Positions 7,353-15,824 of a stretch of DNA of 17,344 nucleotides are shown in pieces. The notes beneath the pieces were generated by a model. That model was not told where the DNA came from and ran no database searches. It saw only the letters and a program-made list of their open reading frames with translations. Made by a program: the position numbers and the translations under genes. Every line of letters starts with the position of its first letter. The first letter of the stretch is position 1. The stretch comes from JAADEM01 sp965371855 (GTDB lineage: Bacteria; Bacteroidota; Bacteroidia; Bacteroidales; Marinilabiliaceae): assembly GCA_965371855.1 (NCBI GenBank), contig CBDUZZ010000082.1:1-17344 (forward strand), given 5' to 3'.

Positions 7353-7367
7353 GAAAACTAACCACCA

Positions 7368-9539
7368 ATGGGAATATCGAAACATAAAATAAAAGTTAAG
7401 CAAAGAGACATAATGGATTGTGGAGCTGCTTGTTTGATGTCGGTTTCAGCATATTACAATTTGCATATTCCCGTTTCCAAAATCCGTCAATATGCCAATA
7501 CCGACCGCAAGGGAACAAATATTTTAGGTTTGATTGAAGCTTCTGAAAAACTCGGTTTTATTGCGAAAGGTGTAAAAGGCAATTACGATGCACTGCTGAA
7601 AATTCCAAAACCTGCTATAGCCCATCTGCACATAAAAAAGAAAAACCTGTTGCACTATGTGGTTATTCTGAAAGTGACAGAGAAACAAATAGACATAATG
7701 AATCCCGGAACAGGCGAAATAAAAAAACTGAAAAAGGAAGAGTTTTTGGAAGATTGGACAGGGGTACTTGTTATTCTTGTTCCCGGTAAAGGTTTTGAAG
7801 TGAAAAACGAAAGAGTATCAAATATTGCTCGCTTGTTTTTCTTATTAAAACCACACAAAACAGTAATGATTCAAGCTCTTATCGGAGCAATATTCTTTTC
7901 AATACTCGGACTGTCAACATCAATATACATACAAAAACTAACGGACTTTGTTTTTATAAACGGTAACAAAAACTTGCTTAACCTTATGAGTATTGCCATG
8001 ATAGTTATTGTTTTGGTGCAGGTACTATTGGGTATATTTCAAACCGTATTCACTTTAAAAACAGGTCAGATGATTGATGCGCGTTTAATTCTGGGATACT
8101 ACAAGCATCTTTTAAAACTTCCACAACGGTTTTTCGATACCATGCAAACGGGCGAAATTATTTCAAGAATTAGTGATGCAGTTAAAATCCGTGCTTTTAT
8201 TAACAATACGTTAATCAGCTTAATTGTCAATGTTTTGATTGTTGCATTTTCATTTGTTCTGATGTTTATCTACTCATGGAAGATGGCTTTTATTGTAATG
8301 ATTATTATACCGTTATACATAGCTTTATACATCATTACCAACAAACTTAACAAAAAGACAGAGCGCAAAATAATGGAGCAGTCTGCCGAATTAGAAAGTC
8401 ATCTTGTTGAATCAATTAATACCGTTAGTACAATTAAACGCTTTGGAATTGAAAACTTTTTTAATATTCGCACTGAGAATAGTTTCATTAAATTGTTAAA
8501 TACAGGATACACTTCCGGTTTAAATGGTGTATTTGCTTCTTATTCCACCACTTTCTTTTCGCGTATTTTTACCGTTGTTGTTCTTTGGGCAGGTGCTTAT
8601 TTTGTTCTGTCAAATGAACTTACTCCGGGCGAATTGATGTCGTTTTATGCCATATTGGGCTACTTTACAGGCCCTTTAAATTCTCTTATCAATGTAAACA
8701 AAACTATCCAAAATGCTTTTATAGCATCAGACCGTTTATTTGAAATTATGGATTTAGACCAAGAACGCGAAAACAAAATCGTACTTACAAAAGAGATATT
8801 GGGAGATATAAGTTTTCAAAATATTTCGTTTCGTTATGGTAGCAGGGTTGATGTATTTAAGAATTTTAGTTTAGAAATAGAGAAAGGTAAGATTACGGCT
8901 ATTGTTGGCGAAAGCGGTTCAGGGAAATCTACATTAATACATCTGCTTCAAAATATTTATCCAATTACACAAGGTAAAATTTTCATCAATAATATTGATA
9001 TTACACAGGTAGATAATTATTCACTTCGCAAAATGGTAGGCGTTGTTCCGCAGAATGTAAATCTATTTAAAGGCAGCATTGCCGAGAATATTGCAATTGG
9101 TGATTTCGAACCGGATATGAATATAATCATGAAAATAAGCATGGAGGTAGGAATCCAAAAATTCATCGACGAACTTCCCGAAGGCTTTTTTACCGATGTT
9201 GGTGAAAATGGACTAGCTCTTTCAGGAGGTCAACGTCAAAAAATTGCCTTTGCACGAGTGCTTTATCGTAAACCTGAAATAATAATTTTAGATGAAGCTA
9301 CCTCAGCTTTAGATTCTGAAAGTGAAGAGGAAATAATGAATGTAATCAGGAACTTGAAATCGGAAGGAAAAACCATTATCATGATTGCACACCGATTAAG
9401 TACAGTGTTAAATTCCGATGAAATAAAAGTAATGAAAAAAGGAAGAATAATCGAGTCAGGCTCTCATAAAGAACTATTCAAATCTAAACAAAAATATTTC
9501 GAATTATGGCAAAAACAAATGCCAACCCTTAATACTTAA
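7368..9539 (+). CDS. Peptidase-containing ABC exporter (C39 domain, bacteriocin/GG-leader peptide type)
   Basis: A 723-residue inner-membrane exporter that should cut a double-glycine leader and pump out the peptide. An N-terminal C39 peptidase (about 8-140) has Q12, the catalytic cysteine in DCGAACL (C18) and histidine H96 in LLHYVVI. The segment that usually reads DP reads NPGTG, with N112 in the expected Asp place. A six-helix transmembrane domain spans about 165-450. The ATPase has Walker A GESGSGKST (514-522), signature LSGGQ (618-622), Walker B ILDEATSALD and switch H675. The frame is intact over the full family length. It follows the truncated hlyD by 15 bp and ends 2 bp from the convergent dnaB stop. 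No GG-leader peptide gene or TolC-type outer membrane factor was found here, so it is probably orphaned. Confidence 0.93.
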   Translation: MGISKHKIKVKQRDIMDCGAACLMSVSAYYNLHIPVSKIRQYANTDRKGTNILGLIEASEKLGFIAKGVKGNYDALLKIPKPAIAHLHIKKKNLLHYVVILKVTEKQIDIMNPGTGEIKKLKKEEFLEDWTGVLVILVPGKGFEVKNERVSNIARLFFLLKPHKTVMIQALIGAIFFSILGLSTSIYIQKLTDFVFINGNKNLLNLMSIAMIVIVLVQVLLGIFQTVFTLKTGQMIDARLILGYYKHLLKLPQRFFDTMQTGEIISRISDAVKIRAFINNTLISLIVNVLIVAFSFVLMFIYSWKMAFIVMIIIPLYIALYIITNKLNKKTERKIMEQSAELESHLVESINTVSTIKRFGIENFFNIRTENSFIKLLNTGYTSGLNGVFASYSTTFFSRIFTVVVLWAGAYFVLSNELTPGELMSFYAILGYFTGPLNSLINVNKTIQNAFIASDRLFEIMDLDQERENKIVLTKEILGDISFQNISFRYGSRVDVFKNFSLEIEKGKITAIVGESGSGKSTLIHLLQNIYPITQGKIFINNIDITQVDNYSLRKMVGVVPQNVNLFKGSIAENIAIGDFEPDMNIIMKISMEVGIQKFIDELPEGFFTDVGENGLALSGGQRQKIAFARVLYRKPEIIILDEATSALDSESEEEIMNVIRNLKSEGKTIIMIAHRLSTVLNSDEIKVMKKGRIIESGSHKELFKSKQKYFELWQKQMPTLNT

Positions 9540-9541
9540 AT

Positions 9542-11098
9542 TTAAAAAGGTGCAGGATCATTAGATCCATCTGTATGGAAACCAGATGTTCCACCATTAT
9601 TCCCTATAGAAAAAGATGTAGCTTTTACTGAATCATTGTTTAATTTTGATGGTATTGTCTGCTGGTTATCATTTTCAGCATGATAGAAATCTTGAGCAGA
9701 AGCATCAATATCATCAATATTTTGAAAACGAGCTAATTCCTGTCTGAATCTAAGTTTTATATCAGCTGTTGCACCATTTCGGTGTTTTGCAATAATAATT
9801 TCAGCTATTCCAAGAAGAGAATTTCCGTCAATATCTTCTGTTATTTTGTAGTATTCCGGCCTGTGAATAAACAGAACCATATCGGCATCCTGCTCAATTG
9901 CTCCTGATTCTCTAAGGTCAGAGAGCTGTGGGCGTTTGGCATCACCGGTACGTGACTCCACACCACGGTTAAGCTGCGACAGGGCAATAATAGGCACATC
10001 AAGCTCTTTGGCAAGACCCTTCAAAGAACGGGAGATTAAACTCACCTCCTGCTCACGGCTGCCCGGACTCATACCACTGGCATTCATCAACTGTAAGTAG
10101 TCGATAACTATGATCCCGATATCGTATTTTGATTTTAATCTTCTGCATTTGGCACGTAATTCGAATATCGATAATCCTGCCGTATCATCAATATACATTG
10201 GAGAATCTATCAGAGTACTAACCTTATGGTCAAGTTGCTCCCATTCCCATGACTTAAGGTTCCCATTTTTAATTTTTTCTGAGGGTAGTTCAGTTTCCGA
10301 AACAATAAGACGATTCACAAGTTGTATGTTAGACATTTCAAGTGAAAATATTGCAATAGGCTGTTTAAATTCAATAGCAATATTGCGTGCCATTGTCAAC
10401 ATTAAAGCTGTTTTTCCCATTGCCGGACGTGCAGCTATAATTATAAGATCTGATTTCTGCCATCCGGAAGTGATCCTGTCAAGGTCAGTAAATCCTGATG
10501 CAATACCACTTAAACCATCTTCACGTTTGCTGGCTTCTTTTATTCGTGCAATAGCTTCATCTATTACCGGGTTTATTTGTATTGCCTCTCGCTTCATTTG
10601 ACCTTGTGAAAGTGAGAAGAATGAATTTTCTGCTTCTTCCAGAAGATCATTCACATCAATTGTTTCATCGTAAGATTTTGTTTGTAATTCGCTGGAAACA
10701 CGGATGATTTCACGTTGAAGATATTTTTGCCAGATAATACGTGCATGATAGTCGATGTGAGCAGCTGATGCTACTTTGGTTGTAAGTTGTGAAATATAGA
10801 AAGCACCACCAATAGCTTCCAATTTTCCCATCTTTTTCAGTTCTTCCATAACCGTCAGCATGTCGATGGGTTGCTGTTGCATGAATAGATTTGTAATAGC
10901 CTGGAAAACGTACTGATGAGACTCTTGATAAAAATATTCGGGTTTAAGAATCTCAGATACTGTTGCGAAAGCATCTTGTTCCAATAAAAGTGCACCAAGA
11001 ACAACAACTTCAAGTTCAAGTGCCTGAGGGGGCATTTTTCCCATTACGAGATATGCTGAAGGTTGTTGTTTTTTACCGGAATATTTTTTATCAGCCAT
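9542..11098 (-). CDS. dnaB: Replicative DNA helicase DnaB
   Basis: A hexameric ATP-dependent helicase that unwinds DNA at the replication fork, 518 residues from the ATG chosen here. The N-terminal domain starts around MPPQALELEVVVLGALLLEQ. The RecA-like C-terminal domain has Walker A ARPAMGKT (223-230), FSLEMS, Walker B IGIIVIDYLQLM, ALSQLNRGVESR, the DLRESGAIEQDADMVLFIHR segment and a KHRNG arginine-finger region. The tail is acidic and ends DPAPF, as is usual for Bacteroidota DnaB. No intein is present. A longer frame opens at a TTG at 11125, but an exact -7 promoter box covers that codon, so MADKKYSG at 11098 is the better start. It converges with the ABC exporter with a 2-bp gap and is divergent from ispE. 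Confidence 0.96.
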   Translation of the reverse strand: MADKKYSGKKQQPSAYLVMGKMPPQALELEVVVLGALLLEQDAFATVSEILKPEYFYQESHQYVFQAITNLFMQQQPIDMLTVMEELKKMGKLEAIGGAFYISQLTTKVASAAHIDYHARIIWQKYLQREIIRVSSELQTKSYDETIDVNDLLEEAENSFFSLSQGQMKREAIQINPVIDEAIARIKEASKREDGLSGIASGFTDLDRITSGWQKSDLIIIAARPAMGKTALMLTMARNIAIEFKQPIAIFSLEMSNIQLVNRLIVSETELPSEKIKNGNLKSWEWEQLDHKVSTLIDSPMYIDDTAGLSIFELRAKCRRLKSKYDIGIIVIDYLQLMNASGMSPGSREQEVSLISRSLKGLAKELDVPIIALSQLNRGVESRTGDAKRPQLSDLRESGAIEQDADMVLFIHRPEYYKITEDIDGNSLLGIAEIIIAKHRNGATADIKLRFRQELARFQNIDDIDASAQDFYHAENDNQQTIPSKLNNDSVKATSFSIGNNGGTSGFHTDGSNDPAPF

Positions 11099-11122
11099 TA
11101 TGGTTATATTTGATGTGGATTG

Positions 11123-11130
11123 CAAAATTA
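11123..11130 (-). promoter_or_regulatory. -7 promoter box of dnaB
   Basis: On the minus strand TAATTTTG matches TAnnTTTG exactly, 24 bp upstream of the ATG at 11098. A TTG-containing ATTG lies 17 bp upstream of it, slightly short of the usual 19-21. It overlaps the alternative TTG start at 11125, which makes that start unlikely. Confidence 0.6.
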
Positions 11131-11243
11131 AGAAAATATTAACCCCTCAATCATAAATGTTAAAATGATTATTAAGATGAAATTAACATGGATTGTTGAA
11201 AACTTTTTTATTTTGCATATTATAAATTTCGAAACTATTACGC

Positions 11244-12056
11244 ATGATCTCTTTCCCGAATGCTAAGATTAATCTGGGGCTTTCTGTTATTGAAAAACGC
11301 CCTGATAATTACCATAATATTGAAACTGTTTTTTTGCCTGTTGGGTTAAAAGACATTTTGGAGGTTGTTCATAACAAAGACAATAACAAATCTTTTGTTT
11401 GGAATAATACGGGAATAATTGTTGATGCTCCGGCTGAAAAAAACATATGTATTAAAGCACTTGAACTTTTAAAAGCAGATTATGACATAGGGTCTATTCA
11501 GATTCATTTGCACAAAAGCATTCCATTTGGTGCCGGTTTGGGGGGCGGATCAGCCGATGGAGCTTCGATGCTTATGTTATTGAATAATCTTTTTGAACTG
11601 AATTTATCAAAAGAGCATTTGAAGGAATACGCCGTTCAATTAGGTGCCGATTGCCCCCTTTTTATTGATAACATCCCACAATATGCAACAGGTATTGGTG
11701 ATATATTGAAGCCTGTTGACCTAAATATAGCAGACTATTATTTTGTTTTATTAGTACCCGATATTCATGTTTCTACTCCTGATGCTTATAAATTTGTTAT
11801 GCCCGGGCAACCGGAGTTTAGTGTGAAAGATGTAATAAATCTTCCCGTATCTGAATGGAAGGGAAAATTAGTTAATGATTTTGAACAAAGTGTTTTTACG
11901 CAATATCCGGAAATAAAAAAAATAAAGGATTATCTTTATCAAATTGGAGCTGTATATGTATCCATGTCGGGTAGCGGTTCATCTGTTTATGGGTTTTTTG
12001 AACATCTACCTGAAATTGATGTTGATAATTGTTTTGTTTGGACTGAAAAGTTATAA
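11244..12056 (+). CDS. ispE: 4-diphosphocytidyl-2-C-methyl-D-erythritol kinase IspE
   Basis: A 270-residue GHMP kinase that phosphorylates CDP-methylerythritol in the MEP pathway for isoprenoid precursors, cytoplasmic. Motifs in order are NAKINLGL with the catalytic lysine K8, RPDNYHNIETVFLP (19-32), the ATP-binding glycine-rich loop PFGAGLGGGSADGA (94-107), LGADCPLF with catalytic D136, and the C-terminal SMSGSGSSVYGFF loop. Length fits the family. The AT-rich region upstream has TTATTTTG at about 11210-11217, close to a -7 box but not exact. The outer-membrane protein gene starts 6 bp after the stop, so the two probably share a transcript. Confidence 0.96.
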   Translation: MISFPNAKINLGLSVIEKRPDNYHNIETVFLPVGLKDILEVVHNKDNNKSFVWNNTGIIVDAPAEKNICIKALELLKADYDIGSIQIHLHKSIPFGAGLGGGSADGASMLMLLNNLFELNLSKEHLKEYAVQLGADCPLFIDNIPQYATGIGDILKPVDLNIADYYFVLLVPDIHVSTPDAYKFVMPGQPEFSVKDVINLPVSEWKGKLVNDFEQSVFTQYPEIKKIKDYLYQIGAVYVSMSGSGSSVYGFFEHLPEIDVDNCFVWTEKL

Positions 12057-12062
12057 GTTATA

Positions 12063-13526
12063 ATGAAAGGATATAACAGATTATATTTATTTAGGAGAGA
12101 ATTTGCATATCTAATTGTCTGTTTTCTATTTTCAGGAACACTGCTTTTTTCTCAGGATAGTAATTATTGGCTTAGTCAGGTTGGTAATACATCTGCCTTG
12201 CTTGGAGGTGCTGCAGTTAACGGCACATTTGATAATAGTGGTATTTATTATAATCCGGGTTCTTTGGCTTTTGTAGAGAACTCAGGTATTTCTCTTTCCG
12301 GTAATGCATTTTATTTTAACGTCTATAATATTAAAAATGGTGCCGGTGATGGTTTGGATTTGAAAACTAGTGGGTTGACAAATGCACCATCTATAGTATC
12401 CGGGGTGTTAAAAAATAAAAAGCATCCGGGTTTTAATATTACATATGCAGTAATGAATTTAAATAATAGCAATACATTGTTTTCGGTTAAAAACATCATT
12501 AATTATGATGTTATTAGTAGTTTGCCTGGTGACGAGTATTATATAGGTATTTATAAATATCAAAACAAAATTAGGGAGGATTGGGTAGGGGGTGGAATGG
12601 CAAAAAGATTCCTTAATTCGAAAATTGGAATCGGGATATCTCAGTTTGTTGCGATAAGAACTCTGGATTTTCAGAATACTCAAATGGCACAGGTGTTTGC
12701 CTCGAACGTAAATGATGTTAAACCAATTAGTACGCATAACTATTATGAGGATTTTGGTTATAGCAATATTGGTTTGATATGGAAAGTTGGAGTTAATTAT
12801 GATAATGATAACTTTATGTTTGGACTAACTATAACTACTCCAAAAGCTAGTCTCCCATTTATAAATGGTCGTTTGATTAGAAATGAGTATGTTGATATTC
12901 CTACACAAGGAGAATTAGCATACAGTTTATCATATAGAGATAAAACTACTACAGTACACCGAACACCATGGATGTTTGATTTTGGTGCTTCTTTTGTTCG
13001 AGAAAATCATAGTATTTACATTCGTCTTTTATCTACTACACGTGTAAAACCATACAGTTTGTTAAAGCTTGGAACAGGCAATGAAGAATATGTGAACCTA
13101 CCTGATGATGATAATTTGCCGTTTAAAACAATGCAAACCGCCTTGCGACCAGTTGTTAATGTAGCTATCGGTTATATCATAAAAATGACTGATAATTTCT
13201 CATTTTTAAGTGGCCTTCGTACCGATTTTAATAATTATGATGAACAGCGTCTTTCGAGGGAGGAGAATTATGTTCCTTCTATTGGTTATCTTAATCTTTA
13301 TCACCTGTCTGCCGGAACTGTTTGGTATGGAAAAAAGTACAGACTTACCGTGGGTTTTACATATTCTACAGGGTATAGTAAAGGAGATCTTCAACAAATT
13401 AACCTGACATCTCCTTCTGATGAGACATCTTTATATGGAATACGCGATTATTCAACTACTACCCATTTCAACCAGATAGCCTTCCATTTTGGGTTTACCT
13501 ATCTGTTTTCACTTATTCAGGATTAA
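12063..13526 (+). CDS. Outer-membrane beta-barrel protein (OmpP1/FadL-like)
   Basis: A 487-residue exported protein. A basic N-terminus and hydrophobic core (about 14-29) precede a likely signal peptidase I site near LFSQDS (about 31). The mature start, NYWLSQVGNTSALLGGAAVNGTFDNSGIYYNPG, resembles the front of FadL/OmpP1/PorV-type barrels, in which a GG-x-N...YYNPG pattern is common. The rest shows alternating aromatic and polar strands with Gly and Asn turns (KIGIGISQFVAIRTL, MFGLTITTPKASLPF, YRLTVGFTYSTGYS, IAFHFGFTYLFSL). The cargo is unknown: FadL relatives move hydrophobic compounds, but that cannot be read here. It lies 6 bp after ispE and converges with the gene at 13597. Confidence 0.8.
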   Translation: MKGYNRLYLFRREFAYLIVCFLFSGTLLFSQDSNYWLSQVGNTSALLGGAAVNGTFDNSGIYYNPGSLAFVENSGISLSGNAFYFNVYNIKNGAGDGLDLKTSGLTNAPSIVSGVLKNKKHPGFNITYAVMNLNNSNTLFSVKNIINYDVISSLPGDEYYIGIYKYQNKIREDWVGGGMAKRFLNSKIGIGISQFVAIRTLDFQNTQMAQVFASNVNDVKPISTHNYYEDFGYSNIGLIWKVGVNYDNDNFMFGLTITTPKASLPFINGRLIRNEYVDIPTQGELAYSLSYRDKTTTVHRTPWMFDFGASFVRENHSIYIRLLSTTRVKPYSLLKLGTGNEEYVNLPDDDNLPFKTMQTALRPVVNVAIGYIIKMTDNFSFLSGLRTDFNNYDEQRLSREENYVPSIGYLNLYHLSAGTVWYGKKYRLTVGFTYSTGYSKGDLQQINLTSPSDETSLYGIRDYSTTTHFNQIAFHFGFTYLFSLIQD

Positions 13527-13596
13527 TGGCAAATTTCGGAATATCATACTTGTAGGGTGTTAATAAAACTTGTTACTAAGGAGCTATTTCAATTAA

Positions 13597-14157
13597 TTAC
13601 AACATCTCTGCTTTATATATAGGTATATATTTTTCTCCTTTGAGGAAGAGCCTGCTTTCGTAAAGAATTATCTCGTTGATATTTACTGTGCCAAAGATGT
13701 GGTTTTTGAAATCGTTTGCAATTTGTTTTGTGATATATGTGTCATTGCAGCGTTTTATACGGGCTAATGTGATATGTGGTGCATAAGATCTGTTGTCAAT
13801 TTCAAATCCTCCCTGTTGAAGTAAATTGCCGGTTTCGTCATATAGTTTGGCTAATTCTTCTGCAGGGTTAGTGCCTGCCCATAATATTCTCGGTCGATCG
13901 GGTGAAGGGAAAAACCCTATCTCTTTTATAGAAACTGAGAATGGGATGCTATTGCCGGCAACTTCATTAATTATTTTTTTTAGCATGCTGATTTTGCTGT
14001 TAGTGACCTGTCCGATAAAATGTGATGTGATATGCCAGTAGAGAGGTGTAGCCCACTTTACAGATGCATCCTTTAATGTTGCTTTTATTCTATCTGTCGC
14101 GAAAACCAGATCAGGCAAAGAGTCACATTTATAACCTATAAAAACCCGTTTCATCAT
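13597..14157 (-). CDS. thpR: RNA 2',3'-cyclic phosphodiesterase / 2'-5' RNA ligase-like (ThpR)
   Basis: A 186-residue member of the 2H phosphoesterase superfamily, cytoplasmic. The two defining HxT motifs are HIT in LYWHITSHFIG (H42-T44) and HIT in YAPHITLARI (H128-T130). They are separated by the usual GFFPSPDRPRILWAG segment, which is the family's F-P...P-R-V-L-W pattern. ThpR-type enzymes open 2',3'-cyclic phosphates of RNA, and the true cellular substrate is uncertain. Two adjacent ATGs make the start ambiguous by one residue (MMKRVFIGY). It is divergent from elbB and has a very good promoter (14191-14222) overlapping the elbB start. Confidence 0.9.
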   Translation of the reverse strand: MMKRVFIGYKCDSLPDLVFATDRIKATLKDASVKWATPLYWHITSHFIGQVTNSKISMLKKIINEVAGNSIPFSVSIKEIGFFPSPDRPRILWAGTNPAEELAKLYDETGNLLQQGGFEIDNRSYAPHITLARIKRCNDTYITKQIANDFKNHIFGTVNINEIILYESRLFLKGEKYIPIYKAEML

Positions 14158-14190
14158 AGTTTTTATTTAAAAATTCTTTAATTTAGTAAA

Positions 14191-14222
14191 CAAATATAAA
14201 TTATAATCAAAATGGCAACAAA
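14191..14222 (-). promoter_or_regulatory. thpR promoter with -33 and -7 boxes, overlapping the elbB start codon
   Basis: On the minus strand TTTG (14219-14222) and TATATTTG (14191-14198) are separated by exactly 20 bp. This matches the Bacteroidota -33/-7 consensus at ideal spacing. The -7 box lies 33 bp upstream of the thpR ATG. The -33 box lies inside the elbB coding sequence and the spacer covers the elbB ATG. Confidence 0.65.
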
Positions 14223-14871
14223 AAAAAATATTGCAGTAGTACTTTCAGGTTGTGGTGTGTTTGACGGAGCAGAAATACACGAATCTGTATTTACTTTATT
14301 GGCTATAGCCAAAGCTGGAGCAAACTATCAGATTTTTGCACCCAATATTGAACAATTTCATGTGATAAATCATCTTACCGGTCAGCCGGCTGACGAGAAA
14401 AGAAATGTGCTGATTGAATCGGCCAGGATTGCACGGGGAGATATTAAGTCTTTGTTGGAGTATGATCAAAAAGATTTTGATGCACTGTTGTTTCCCGGAG
14501 GGTTTGGTGTGGCAAAGAACTTTTCTACTTTCGCTTTTGACGGAGCTAACTGCACTGTAGATGATGAGATTGAAAAAGTTATTCTGGAAACCTGTAAAGC
14601 CGGAAAACCGATTGGTGCATTGTGCATTTCTCCGGTAGTGATAGCTAAGGTTCTTGATGGTGCCGAGGTGACAATAGGAAATGATGCAGGTACAATAAAA
14701 GCTTTGGAAGAGATGGGAGCAAAACATCGCTTTACTACCCATGGAGAGGTTGTTGTTGATCGTAAATACAAAGTTGCAACAACTCCCTGTTATATGCTGG
14801 ATGCTACAATTGACCAGATAGCCACAGGAGCAGAGAATGTTGTGAAAACTGTTATTGGTATGATTGAATAG
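14212..14871 (+). CDS. elbB: ElbB, DJ-1/PfpI-superfamily glyoxalase
   Basis: A 219-residue class I glutamine amidotransferase-like protein. Family features are VVLSGCGVFDGAEIHESVF near the N-terminus with the conserved glutamate E24, the LLFPGGFGVAKNFSTF loop (92-107), and the nucleophile elbow GALCISPV with C138. The length is as usual for ElbB. E. coli ElbB has been described as isoprenoid-related and as a weak glyoxalase, so the physiological role is unsettled. It is alone on its strand between the divergent thpR and panB. A possible -7 box, TAATTTAG at 14179-14186, has one mismatch. Confidence 0.93.
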   Translation: MATKKNIAVVLSGCGVFDGAEIHESVFTLLAIAKAGANYQIFAPNIEQFHVINHLTGQPADEKRNVLIESARIARGDIKSLLEYDQKDFDALLFPGGFGVAKNFSTFAFDGANCTVDDEIEKVILETCKAGKPIGALCISPVVIAKVLDGAEVTIGNDAGTIKALEEMGAKHRFTTHGEVVVDRKYKVATTPCYMLDATIDQIATGAENVVKTVIGMIE

Positions 14872-14891
14872 TAGTTTGTAATACATTTTTG

Positions 14892-14899
14892 TAACTTTG
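14892..14899 (+). promoter_or_regulatory. -7 promoter box upstream of panB
   Basis: TAACTTTG matches TAnnTTTG exactly and lies 103 bp before the panB ATG, leaving a leader of roughly 95 nt. No TTTG is seen at 19-21 bp spacing; the nearest is 13 bp away (14875-14878). No known riboswitch fold was recognised in the leader. Confidence 0.5.
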
Positions 14900-15002
14900 A
14901 CACGTCCTTGTGAGGGGAATTTGGATGCAGGAATTAAGGATGAAAAGAGAATGTGTAAATCATCACATCAACAAATTAACTAATCAATAAATCAAAAATC
15001 CT

Positions 15003-15824
15003 ATGTCAGTAGCAATGAACCAGCGGGCAAAGAAAGTAACTACTCATGTGTTGAGTGAGATGAAGATGAAAGGTGAGAAGATATCTATGCTTACATCTTA
15101 TGACTACTCACTTGCAAAGATTGTGGATGCTGCAGGAGTGGATGTGATTCTGGTAGGTGATTCTGCTTCGAATGTGATGGCCGGTTGGGAAACAACATTG
15201 CCTATTACACTTGACCAGATGATCTATCACGGGGCATCGGTAGTAAGGGGTGTGCATAGGGCATTAGTAGTAGTAGATATGCCTTTTGGAACTTATCAGG
15301 GGAACTCAAAAGAGGCTCTTACTTCAGCTATCAGAATAATGAAAGAGACAGCTGCCGATGCCGTTAAACTGGAGGGTGGCAGGGAAGTTTTAGAGTCAGT
15401 ATCAAGGATACTATCTGCCGGGATACCTGTAATGGGACATTTGGGGTTAACGCCACAATCAATTCATAAATTCGGGACTTACACAGTAAGGGCAAAACAG
15501 AAAGATGAAGCAGAAAAACTTATTGAAGATGCCCATATGCTTCAGGATGCCGGATGTTTTAGTATTGTGCTGGAGAAGATTCCGGCAGTTCTGGCTAAAA
15601 GAGTTGCCGAAGAGTTGATCATTCCTTTAATTGGTATTGGCGCCGGGAAATGTGTAGATGGTCAGGTGTTAGTACTGCATGATATGTTGGGTGTTAACCA
15701 GGAGTTCTCACCCCGTTTCCTGCGGCGTTATCATAATCTTTTTGCTGAAATTACCGGGGCAGTCCGTAATTATGTGCAGGATGTTAAAAATGAAGATTTT
15801 CCTAATGAAAGGGAACAGTATTAG
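15003..15824 (+). CDS. panB: 3-methyl-2-oxobutanoate hydroxymethyltransferase PanB
   Basis: A 273-residue TIM-barrel enzyme that transfers a hydroxymethyl group from 5,10-methylene-THF to ketoisovalerate, giving ketopantoate for pantothenate and CoA. The metal and substrate residues known from E. coli PanB align by motif: D53 in VGDS, D92 in VVDMPFG, K122 and E124 in VKLEGG, and E191 in VLEKIP. MGHLGLTPQSIHKFGTY and GIGAGKCVDGQVLVLHD are also characteristic. The first ATG (MSVAMNQ) is used; a second ATG four codons later is possible. Its TAG stop is part of the first unit of the following repeat array. Confidence 0.97.
   Translation: MSVAMNQRAKKVTTHVLSEMKMKGEKISMLTSYDYSLAKIVDAAGVDVILVGDSASNVMAGWETTLPITLDQMIYHGASVVRGVHRALVVVDMPFGTYQGNSKEALTSAIRIMKETAADAVKLEGGREVLESVSRILSAGIPVMGHLGLTPQSIHKFGTYTVRAKQKDEAEKLIEDAHMLQDAGCFSIVLEKIPAVLAKRVAEELIIPLIGIGAGKCVDGQVLVLHDMLGVNQEFSPRFLRRYHNLFAEITGAVRNYVQDVKNEDFPNEREQY

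Noticed and set aside
10110..10601. 163-residue plus-strand open frame
   Set aside because: It is antisense within the conserved RecA-like region of dnaB and has no family features.
14296..14886. 196-residue minus-strand open frame
   Set aside because: It lies antisense to elbB, whose sequence matches a known family over its whole length. The antisense product is Cys/His/Ser-rich with no recognisable domain.
14900..15002. Possible riboswitch in the panB leader
   Set aside because: The leader is about 100 nt, but I could not see a conserved aptamer core or a strong terminator hairpin.
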